A DNA stretch of 5,245 nucleotides from Verrucomicrobia bacterium UBA5540 (GTDB lineage Bacteria; Verrucomicrobiota; Kiritimatiellia; Kiritimatiellales; Tichowtungiaceae), in NCBI GenBank assembly GCA_002423675.1, contig DINM01000003.1:675-5919 (forward strand), read 5' to 3'. Positions 1 through 5,245 of the stretch are shown one piece after another. A model generated the notes under the pieces. That model was not told the origin of the DNA. It was given only the letters and a program-made list of their open reading frames with translations, and did no database searches. A program made the position numbers and the translations under genes. Numbering within the stretch: the first letter of the stretch is position 1; each line of letters begins with the position of its first letter.

Positions 1-444
1 CGCGCAGGATTTACAATCGATCTTTGGCTTAAGCTTGATGCACTCATGCCCGGACAAATTCTGCTCGACAGCCGCGACACCGAAGGTAAGGGGATTTGTA
101 TTTCCACTGCGAACGATGGCGCAATCCGCATTGACATGAATGACGGGCGCACCGAAGCCGCATGGTCCAGCGACCGCCAACTCCTGCAGGCCGGCAAGCT
201 CCATCACGCGGCCATTATCGTAGACGGCGGTCCGAAGATCATCACCTTCGTGGTAGATGGCGTACTTTGCGACGGCGGCGATCAGCGTCAGTTCGGCTGG
301 GGCCGCTTCAGTCCTAATCTGCGGACTCCCAACGCCGCCGCGACACTTACGATCATGCCGCAGGTACAGGCGCTTCGTCTCTATAACCGCGCTTTGCGCA
401 CCAGCGAAGCCGTTGGCAACTTCCGCGCAGGAGACCGTCAATGA
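1..444 (+). CDS. C-terminal part of a LamG/concanavalin-like domain protein (5' end outside window)
   Basis: The reading frame is already open at base 1 and stops at TGA 442-444, so 147 residues of a longer protein are visible; the ATG at 46 is internal to the domain and is not a start. The segment opens with a beta-strand pattern (FTIDLWLKLD), typical of the front sheet of LamG/concanavalin A-like jellyroll domains. It continues with the HHAAIIVDGGPKI and FVVDGVLCDGGD strands and closes with LRLYNRAL followed by TSEAVGNF, the usual last strand and C-terminal helix of such domains. In this bacterial group the domain often sits at the C-terminus of secreted sialidases or other glycan-active enzymes, where it may bind carbohydrate. 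The catalytic part, if any, is upstream of the window, so the overall function cannot be stated. The sialidase-like protein at the other end of the window carries a related C-terminal domain. The domain call is firm; the enzyme class is unknown. Confidence 0.8.
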   Translation, partial: RAGFTIDLWLKLDALMPGQILLDSRDTEGKGICISTANDGAIRIDMNDGRTEAAWSSDRQLLQAGKLHHAAIIVDGGPKIITFVVDGVLCDGGDQRQFGWGRFSPNLRTPNAAATLTIMPQVQALRLYNRALRTSEAVGNFRAGDRQ

Positions 445-546
445 AAGCCAAAACACAATTTCATCGGCAGAAGAACAATGACAGCGAAACACAGGTAAAA
501 GAAACGTAGAGCATAACAACAAAAAAGAAACAGTCGGCGTGATGTC

Positions 547-664
547 GATACGAGAAAACCAACAAAGGAGAAAGTACATGAAGAAGATACAGTATATCGT
601 TCCACTTGCGGCCATCATGATGGGCGCTTCCGCTTCGGCGGCATTAATCGCATCCGAGTCGTTT
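547..664 (+). repeat. Diverged direct repeat, copy 1 (5' region of the intact PEP-CTERM gene)
   Basis: This segment, from 31 bp before the start codon through codon 29 of the PEP-CTERM gene, aligns without gaps to 3355-3472. By hand count, 63 of 87 coding bases and 18 of 31 upstream bases agree, and 16 of 29 encoded residues are identical. The longest exact block is ATGGGCGCTTCCGC at 620-633. The homology covers the ribosome binding site and signal peptide, and fades after residue 29. Confidence 0.75.
564..570 (+). promoter_or_regulatory. Ribosome binding site deciding the start of the PEP-CTERM gene
   Basis: AAAGGAG lies 7 nt before the ATG at 578. The frame is also open from an earlier ATG at 539, but that one lacks a comparable site and would put charged residues (MMSIRENQQRRKY) ahead of a signal peptide that begins naturally at MKK. 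The A-rich spacer 445-577 shows no convincing promoter and no terminator for the preceding gene. Confidence 0.8.
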
Positions 665-1492
665 TCAACCGGAAACGGGTCGGACTATGTCAATGCGCAG
701 AACTTCAACAGCGCATCCAACAGCAATGTGCTGACTGGAACGACAGGTTTTGCCGATACGGCCGGCAAAGCCTGGGTGAATGGAACCAGTCTGGTTGTCC
801 CGCGCAATTTCACCAGTTTGACTCATACCTTGGTGCAAGGAACCCCGGTGACTGGTCTCGCTACTGTTATTCCTGGAGGAAATGGTGTCGCGCGTAACTC
901 AAACCGCGAGCTGGCTTCTGCTCCGTCCGGATCGAGTTTCTATATCAGTGGTCTGGTTAGAATAGGTGGATTGGCGAATATTGACCCTGATGAAAGTGCT
1001 TCAATGGGCTTGATCGGGAATATTGCCGTCAATACTTGGGACACCGATACAGGGATTCATCTTGGCTTAACCAAGGATGGCCTAGGCGATGTTTATCTCG
1101 CTGCATTTGCGGCAGGAAATACCTACACACTTGGCAGCAAATTAACATCTACCCAAGCAACAGAAACTCAAATGATTGTTCTTAAGCTGGATGTGGATAC
1201 ATCCGGAAACAACGACACTTTGACCGCATGGGTTGCTCAGCAGGGCGCCACAGACCTGACTCAAGTTCTTAGCGTATCGGACATTAACACAGGCACCACC
1301 GCAGATCTTGGCCGATTTGTGATTCAAAGCATGGGTGGGCCGGATGCTGTAACTGCAGGGGGTACGCGTATGGATGAGTTTCGTTTCGGAACGACCATGT
1401 CGGATGTGACCAGCATCCCTGAACCGGCAACGCTGAGTTTATTAGGTATTGCCGCAGGAGGACTGCTGGTTTCCCGGGGGTTGCTGCGCTGA
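578..1492 (+). CDS. PEP-CTERM sorting domain-containing surface protein
   Basis: This is a 304-residue protein predicted to be exported and processed at the cell envelope. The start at 578 is chosen for its ribosome binding site and because the protein then begins with a classic signal peptide: MKK, a hydrophobic core to about residue 17, and an Ala/Ser-rich cleavage region (ASASAA). The C-terminus is a textbook PEP-CTERM sorting signal: P281-E282-P283, a hydrophobic segment of about 13 residues (286-298) and a basic end (R300, R304). Proteins of this type are handled by an exosortase; none is encoded here. The mature part is rich in Gly, Ser, Thr and Asn, has no cysteine, and contains a late DTSGNNDTLTAWV stretch and MDEFRFGTT just before the sorting signal. 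That layout is familiar from verrucomicrobial PEP-CTERM proteins, which probably have a concanavalin-like beta-sandwich fold. No catalytic motif is visible and the specific role is unknown. The gene is followed by its own terminator, and its 5' end has a relic paralogue at 3386. Confidence 0.9.
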   Translation: MKKIQYIVPLAAIMMGASASAALIASESFSTGNGSDYVNAQNFNSASNSNVLTGTTGFADTAGKAWVNGTSLVVPRNFTSLTHTLVQGTPVTGLATVIPGGNGVARNSNRELASAPSGSSFYISGLVRIGGLANIDPDESASMGLIGNIAVNTWDTDTGIHLGLTKDGLGDVYLAAFAAGNTYTLGSKLTSTQATETQMIVLKLDVDTSGNNDTLTAWVAQQGATDLTQVLSVSDINTGTTADLGRFVIQSMGGPDAVTAGGTRMDEFRFGTTMSDVTSIPEPATLSLLGIAAGGLLVSRGLLR

Positions 1493-1499
1493 TATTGAT

Positions 1500-1531
1500 G
1501 ACAACCCCCGTCAGGGTTGACGGGGGTTGTC
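1500..1531 (+). terminator. Strong hairpin terminator after the PEP-CTERM gene
   Basis: A perfect 14-bp stem (1500-1513 with 1518-1531) encloses the 4-base loop GGGT, and starts 7 nt after the stop codon. The core pairs CAACCCCCGTCA with its exact complement. There is no real T-run after the stem (only CTTAACC), so it may terminate less efficiently than a canonical intrinsic terminator, or may instead protect the 3' end of the mRNA. It separates the PEP-CTERM gene from the hexosaminidase transcript. Confidence 0.8.
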
Positions 1532-1578
1532 TTAACCATTGCGATGAAAAAGCCGACAGCAGTGATTGAACCGTGTGG

Positions 1579-1587
1579 TGATATAAT
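1579..1587 (+). promoter_or_regulatory. Candidate extended -10 promoter for the hexosaminidase operon
   Basis: TGATATAAT is a perfect match to the sigma70-type extended -10 element (TGN followed by TATAAT). No good -35 hexamer is present at the usual 16-18 bp spacing; the TTGAAC at 1566-1571 is only 10 bp upstream, which is too close. Extended -10 promoters do not need a -35 box. Transcription would begin near 1594, giving an untranslated leader of about 110 nt. The position between the preceding terminator and the GH20 gene supports the call. Promoter rules are poorly characterised in this bacterial group. Confidence 0.5.
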
Positions 1588-1704
1588 TTCTTGAGATGAT
1601 GTGGATACAGTTGCTTTTTAATAGTCGGACAGCTCGGAATGTCTGGTTGCTGCAAAACCTGTTTCTGTACGGGTTCGTCTAAAATTAGAAAATGAGAGTT
1701 AATA

Positions 1705-3483
1705 ATGCAGGAATGTAAAGGAGGGGAGAAGAAGCTGAGAGGGACGGGATATGAACCTTCACTTATACCGTTGCCGACCAAGATGCACGTCGAAGAGGGT
1801 ACCTTTAAAATTACACCAGAGACTGTGATTTTGTATAATAATCAAGTGGGTAGACAGGCTGCCCTTATGCTGGAAGAACAGTTTTCCCCTGCAACCGGCT
1901 TTCAGTTTGTCTCGCATGACAACGTTGGAGAGTCCCTCCCGTTGCGTAATACGATAGTTCTTCAGATATCTGCAGAGGGAACGCCGGACGGCGAGGGGTA
2001 CGAACTTTGCGTGACAGAGTCGCATGTGCGGATTGTTGCCCGGAATCGGTCTGGACTTTTTTACGGGATACAGACACTGCGGCAGCTGTTGCCGCCGGAA
2101 ATATTTAACACAACACCGATTCCAAAAGTTTGGGAAATCCCATGCGTATCGATCTGTGATTTTCCGAGGTTTAAATGGCGTGGTATGCATCTCGACGTAA
2201 GCCGCCATTTTATGCCGAAAAAGGACGTTTTGCGGTTTATTGACACCATCGCTTCTTTAAAATTTAATCGGTTTCACTGGCATCTGACCGACGATCAGGG
2301 CTGGCGGGTTGAAATAAAAAAATATCCGAAACTCACGGAAATTGGCGCTTGGCGCAAAGAAACGCAGATTGGTCATCTCAGAGCTAATTCTACGTTTACC
2401 TATGACGGAATCCCACACGGTGGGTTCTATACGCAGGACGAAATTCGGGAAATTGTGCAGTATGCAAGTGATCGCTGTATAATCGTGGTGCCGGAAATTG
2501 ACATGCCTGGGCATATGCAGGCGGCCATTGCAGCTTATCCCGAATTGGGCACATCCCCGGATCCGGTAGACGTAATGCGGGAATGGGGGATCAGTAAGGC
2601 GGTGCTCAGACCGGAAGAATCAGTGGTTCAGTTTTGCAAAGACGTTTTAGCTGAAGTGCTGGATCTTTTTCCCGGCAGATTTGTTCATATCGGCGGTGAC
2701 GAAGTCGACAAAACAACGTGGGAAAACAGCTCGCGCGTTCAGCAGCTGTGCAGAGAACGCAGGTTAAAAGACATGGATGAAATGCAGCATTGGTTTATCC
2801 GGAAAATAGAGACATTTCTTGCGGAGCACGGACGACAGATGATCGGCTGGGATGAGATTCTTGAAGGGGGGCTGACAGGTGATGCCATCGTTATGCCGTG
2901 GCGCGGTGAGGAAAAAGAAACTGTCGCAATAAAATCCGGGCACCCGGTCGTGATGACTCCTGGAAGACATCTGTATTTTGATCATTATCAGGCGCAACCG
3001 GTTGAAAGCGAGCCGTTGGCAAATAGCGGCTTTACGCCGCTGGAAAAGGTCTATGAATACGATCCGGTTTCTGCCGGGCTGTCGGCGGAAGAACGGGCAC
3101 GCATCCTCGGCGCACAGGGTCAGTTGTGGACGGAATACATGCCAACAATGAAGCAGGTGGAATACATGGCATTCCCCAGAATCTGTGCATTGGCCGAAGT
3201 GCTTTGGGTGCCGGAACACTTGAAAAACTATGATGACTTTGTTCGGCGCCTTTCGGCTGAGCTAGGACGCCTTAAAAATGCGGGGGTACATTGCAGGATT
3301 TCCGTGCTGGAGGAGAGGGCGCCCACAGTGGTTGACAGAGTGTCTCGCAGTGCGGATAGGAAGGAAACTCAACAGGAGGAAATCAATGAAAAAGATGGAA
3401 TATGTTGTGTCACGTGCGACCATGATAATGGGCGCTTCCGCGTTGGCGGCACGGATCATATTGGAATCATTGGCCGAGCGTAA
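1705..3483 (+). CDS. GH20 beta-N-acetylhexosaminidase with aberrant C-terminal extension
   Basis: A glycoside hydrolase family 20 enzyme of 592 residues, expected to remove terminal beta-linked GlcNAc or GalNAc by substrate-assisted catalysis through an oxazolinium intermediate. An N-terminal GH20b domain begins at SLIPLPTKM (from about residue 19). The TIM barrel follows with R159, D164 and H168 in RGMHLDVSRHF, H193-W200 in HLTDDQGW, E264-D266-H270 in VPEIDMPGH, the catalytic pair D332-E333 in HIGGDEV, W382-D383-E384, W399, Y424/D426 and W475-E477 in QLWTEYM. All key positions are present, so the catalytic domain looks functional. It ends near residue 531. Residues 532-592 are not typical of the family and the last 32 overlap a PEP-CTERM relic in another frame. 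There is no signal peptide: an in-frame TGA at 1693-1695 blocks any longer start, and only a weak GAGAG precedes ATG 1705. The enzyme therefore looks cytoplasmic, unlike its exported neighbours. It probably heads an operon with the sialidase-like gene. Confidence 0.95.
   Translation: MQECKGGEKKLRGTGYEPSLIPLPTKMHVEEGTFKITPETVILYNNQVGRQAALMLEEQFSPATGFQFVSHDNVGESLPLRNTIVLQISAEGTPDGEGYELCVTESHVRIVARNRSGLFYGIQTLRQLLPPEIFNTTPIPKVWEIPCVSICDFPRFKWRGMHLDVSRHFMPKKDVLRFIDTIASLKFNRFHWHLTDDQGWRVEIKKYPKLTEIGAWRKETQIGHLRANSTFTYDGIPHGGFYTQDEIREIVQYASDRCIIVVPEIDMPGHMQAAIAAYPELGTSPDPVDVMREWGISKAVLRPEESVVQFCKDVLAEVLDLFPGRFVHIGGDEVDKTTWENSSRVQQLCRERRLKDMDEMQHWFIRKIETFLAEHGRQMIGWDEILEGGLTGDAIVMPWRGEEKETVAIKSGHPVVMTPGRHLYFDHYQAQPVESEPLANSGFTPLEKVYEYDPVSAGLSAEERARILGAQGQLWTEYMPTMKQVEYMAFPRICALAEVLWVPEHLKNYDDFVRRLSAELGRLKNAGVHCRISVLEERAPTVVDRVSRSADRKETQQEEINEKDGICCVTCDHDNGRFRVGGTDHIGIIGRA
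3355..3472 (+). repeat. Diverged direct repeat, copy 2 (inside the GH20 3' end)
   Basis: This is the counterpart of 547-664, aligned without gaps across the ribosome binding site and the first 29 codons (about 72% identical in the coding part by hand count; exact block at 3428-3441). In this copy the homology begins within the GH20 frame and fades before 3480, where the downstream sequence no longer resembles the PEP-CTERM gene. Confidence 0.75.
3374..3379 (+). promoter_or_regulatory. Strong ribosome binding site of the PEP-CTERM relic
   Basis: AGGAGG lies 6 nt before ATG 3386, inside the 3' end of the GH20 reading frame. It is at least as good as the site of the intact PEP-CTERM gene. Ribosomes could therefore start here while the GH20 frame is also being read. 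Confidence 0.65.
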
Positions 3484-3517
3484 ATTATTTTTGCACGCGC
3501 AGCTGAAAACCACATGA
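3386..3517 (+). pseudogene. Relic 5' end of a PEP-CTERM-type gene (43 codons, possibly still translated)
   Basis: The frame encodes 43 residues starting MKKMEYVVSRATMIMGASAL, clearly related to the signal peptide of the PEP-CTERM protein at 578 (16 of the first 29 residues identical, no gaps). After about residue 30 the similarity ends, and the frame stops at TGA 3515-3517 with no mature domain and no PEP-CTERM motif. Arg replaces Leu at position 10 in the hydrophobic core and at position 23 near the cleavage site, which would weaken it as an export signal. It overlaps the last 98 bases of the GH20 frame and shares ATGA with the next gene. The best reading is a truncated, decaying paralogue left by a deletion or rearrangement. 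Alternatively it is a short translated ORF that couples translation of the sialidase-like gene, since its ribosome binding site and start are intact. Confidence 0.65.
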
Positions 3518-5244
3518 AAAGGAGGCTGTATATGTCTACCGCAATTACATTAGGTTTTCTAGTAATGCTAATAGGGGAGACTTCTCAAGGCACAACATCT
3601 TATCAGGTGTTTGACCCGCAGATCAGCCATTATAAAATTCAGGATGGCGAAACGAATACCTGCGGTCCCAGCGGTGAAACACTGTATTATAACCATATGG
3701 TCAGCGCCGCATATTATGACGGAGAATGGATTTCCCTGTGGACTGCCCATGAATCATCCCTTGAGGTGGAAGACAACAATTTAATCTATCAGAGCACTGC
3801 CTCAGATAGTTCTCTGAATAACTGGTCAGAGGCGGTGATCGCTTTCAGTGACGGCAACCAGAGCAGCAACCCGGTTGGACTCTCGTACACGAATACGATT
3901 CGTCAGTGGCAGCCGGAGTTGATTACGGTAGGATCGGAGCTTTGGTGCTTCTGGAATATTACTGCCGGTGCCGGAGCGGATAGCTACTCCACCTGGTTCT
4001 CGAAAAAAACGTCCGCAACCGCCAAATGGAGCAGCACAAAGATGCTGTTTGACGGCAGCTTGCATCCTGTAATTAGCGGGCAGGCGTATTTCGTAAATCC
4101 GGCCGGATTCCCAATCCAGATGTCAAACGGCAAGATTTTAGTGCCTGTTTTTTTAGCAGATTATCCAAATTTTTCTTTGCATCGGTTTGCGGCCATTACT
4201 GTTGAAACGAACGGAACAGCGTGGAGCCTCGACACTATGGTTCCGATGGATATATCCCAGAAATATGAGGCAGCAGATGGATATGAGGCTGCGGTGTACG
4301 AGACAGATAATGGGCACATTGTCATGATGATGCGATATGTTGAGGACGGGCAACCGGCTTCGAGCGTAATGCATTGGACTGAGAGTACGGATTATGGACA
4401 CACCTGGTTTCCTATTGACTATGTTGGATTGGAAATGGCTGCTGGGGGTGGTTCTGTTCGCAAAATAAACGATCGTTTTATCGGAAGCTATATTGATCAC
4501 CCGGTTGTTTTTAATACCAACGGGAGCCTTCTGAATAACGGACGGTACGGTGCCGCGCTGTTTGTTTCACGTAGCGGTGATCCCAAGGCGTTTGTGCCGG
4601 GAAATTGTATGACGGGACCGAACTATTCTTTCATTGGGCACCCGCAGATGACGGCACATAACGATAAGCTATATACGGTTTACTCTCAAGGAAAGGAAGG
4701 AGGGCGGAACGAAGGCCGACATATTTGGATGTCTGTTATGAATGCACCGACTGCGACAAATCGGTATGTGTTTCCGCGAAGCCTTTCCTCTACCCGGCCG
4801 GATGTATGGGATGGATCGCTTCGGTTTGATCGCGATCAGGTTGTTAAGTGTGTCAACAGTGTAAATATTGGAACCGGGGATTTCTCGTTCGGATTTAAGA
4901 TCCGTCCACGTGAATACGGAATGCTTCTGGATGATCGGACTTCCGCGAATCTTTCCGCGCCATGTGTCAGCCTGACTTACGATACAGCATCAGACAGTTT
5001 TATGCCGGTCATGACGCTTGCCCAGATACAGTATACAAGCGGGAATGGGGTGAAAAAAGGAACAGACGGATATGTCGGGATCAGCGTTTTTAATAGTGCC
5101 AAGAAAATACGATTCACGATTAATGGCACGGTTCAAGAAGTTCCGATGAGTCAGTCCGAAACATTGCCCGCCATGAATCCATGGTTTGGTTCGAAACAGC
5201 TGTCTGGATCAACTGTTCCGGCTTATGGCGGGGTGATGGAGTAG
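3514..5244 (+). CDS. Secreted sialidase-like (Asp-box) propeller protein with C-terminal LamG domain
   Basis: A 576-residue predicted exported protein. From ATG 3514 the N-terminus MKRRLY plus a hydrophobic stretch (residues 8-21) and SQG/TTS forms a good signal peptide. An alternative ATG at 3532 has the ideal ribosome binding site but loses the basic residues. Residues 30-420 resemble the sialidase/BNR-repeat propeller superfamily: there is a full Asp-box S291-T-D-Y-G-H-T-W298, degenerate ones such as S94-D98-W104, and a Glu-containing strand E258 followed by NGHIVMMMR274 that resembles the strand carrying a catalytic-site Glu in sialidases. An N-terminal arginine (RIP-type) motif is not evident, so sialidase activity is uncertain and other substrates or pure binding are possible. 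From about residue 430 (DVWDGSLRF) a LamG-like domain follows, but the frame ends at TAG 5242-5244 just after GGVME, before the usual last strand. The ATGA overlap with the preceding relic suggests co-transcription with the hexosaminidase. Confidence 0.75.
   Translation: MKRRLYMSTAITLGFLVMLIGETSQGTTSYQVFDPQISHYKIQDGETNTCGPSGETLYYNHMVSAAYYDGEWISLWTAHESSLEVEDNNLIYQSTASDSSLNNWSEAVIAFSDGNQSSNPVGLSYTNTIRQWQPELITVGSELWCFWNITAGAGADSYSTWFSKKTSATAKWSSTKMLFDGSLHPVISGQAYFVNPAGFPIQMSNGKILVPVFLADYPNFSLHRFAAITVETNGTAWSLDTMVPMDISQKYEAADGYEAAVYETDNGHIVMMMRYVEDGQPASSVMHWTESTDYGHTWFPIDYVGLEMAAGGGSVRKINDRFIGSYIDHPVVFNTNGSLLNNGRYGAALFVSRSGDPKAFVPGNCMTGPNYSFIGHPQMTAHNDKLYTVYSQGKEGGRNEGRHIWMSVMNAPTATNRYVFPRSLSSTRPDVWDGSLRFDRDQVVKCVNSVNIGTGDFSFGFKIRPREYGMLLDDRTSANLSAPCVSLTYDTASDSFMPVMTLAQIQYTSGNGVKKGTDGYVGISVFNSAKKIRFTINGTVQEVPMSQSETLPAMNPWFGSKQLSGSTVPAYGGVME
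3517..3525 (+). promoter_or_regulatory. Ribosome binding site embedded in the first codons of the sialidase-like gene
   Basis: AAAAGGAGG ends 6 nt before the in-frame ATG 3532, which is ideal spacing. The same bases are also codons 2-4 (Lys-Arg-Arg) if translation begins at ATG 3514, where they supply the positive charges of the signal peptide. Nothing resembling a ribosome binding site precedes 3514, so that start would depend on coupling to the relic frame ending at 3517. Confidence 0.65.
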
Positions 5245-5245
5245 G

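Noticed and set aside
257..481. 74-codon frame overlapping the first gene
   Set aside because: It lies in another frame of a clear LamG-coding region and runs into the spacer, with no family resemblance or convincing ribosome binding site.
539..577. Longer start of the PEP-CTERM protein at ATG 539
   Set aside because: It has no good ribosome binding site and would bury the signal peptide behind 13 mostly polar or charged residues; ATG 578 has AAAGGAG at ideal distance.
1566..1587. TTGAAC plus TATAAT as a standard -35/-10 promoter
   Set aside because: The spacing is only 10 bp, far below the workable 16-18 bp; only the extended -10 reading is supported.
1692..1718. Eight-codon micro-ORF (MRVNNAGM) overlapping the GH20 start as a possible leader peptide
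   Set aside because: It is too short to tell from chance and shows no runs of regulatory codons or attenuator hairpins.
1717..1737. Alternative GH20 start at CTG 1735 using the strong AAAGGAGG
   Set aside because: CTG starts are rare, and the 10-nt gap is longer than ideal; ATG 1705 is kept although the true start remains somewhat uncertain.
1284..1781. Long antisense reading frames, here and over the GH20 and sialidase-like genes
   Set aside because: They lie opposite well-supported + strand genes, and their translations show no recognisable motif and look like reverse-complement artefacts.
1..5245. Mobile element, CRISPR array, tRNA, rRNA or defence system
   Set aside because: No transposase or integrase motifs, regularly spaced repeats, cloverleaf-like segments or defence-protein motifs are visible. 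The only long repeat is the PEP-CTERM 5' duplication.

Overview
The window reads as part of a polysaccharide- or glycoprotein-degradation region of a bacterium from the Planctomycetes-Verrucomicrobia-Chlamydiae superphylum, most likely Kiritimatiellota or Lentisphaerota. This is inferred from gene style: a PEP-CTERM surface protein with the verrucomicrobial 'DEFRFGTT...PEP' ending, a beta-hexosaminidase, and secreted proteins that join a catalytic-type domain to a C-terminal LamG (concanavalin-like) domain. No rRNA or marker gene is present to confirm it. All real genes lie on the + strand.

Layout: (1) positions 1-444 hold the 3' end of a gene whose visible part is a LamG-like domain. (2) 445-577 is a short A-rich spacer with a good ribosome binding site. 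(3) 578-1492 encodes a 304-residue PEP-CTERM protein with an N-terminal signal peptide, followed by a 14-bp hairpin terminator at 1500-1531. (4) 1532-1704 is a spacer with an extended -10 promoter candidate at 1579-1587. (5) 1705-3483 encodes a GH20 beta-N-acetylhexosaminidase with all hallmark motifs but no signal peptide and an unusual 61-residue C-terminal extension. (6) 3386-3517, overlapping that extension in another frame, is a 43-codon relic of the 5' end of a second PEP-CTERM-type gene. (7) 3514-5244 encodes a sialidase-like (Asp-box) propeller protein with a C-terminal LamG domain that stops before its expected last strand.

Genes 5-7 overlap and probably form one transcript started near 1594. 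The likely role is trimming amino-sugar-containing glycans, with the GH20 removing terminal GlcNAc/GalNAc and the propeller protein acting on or binding another sugar; the substrates are not determined by the sequence.

The most notable structure is a diverged direct duplication: about 118 bp around the start of the PEP-CTERM gene (547-664) recurs at 3355-3472. The second copy keeps its ribosome binding site and start codon but has lost the rest of the gene. It now lies inside the 3' end of the GH20 reading frame and ends in an ATGA overlap with the sialidase-like gene. I see no CRISPR array, tRNA, rRNA, insertion sequence or defence system.
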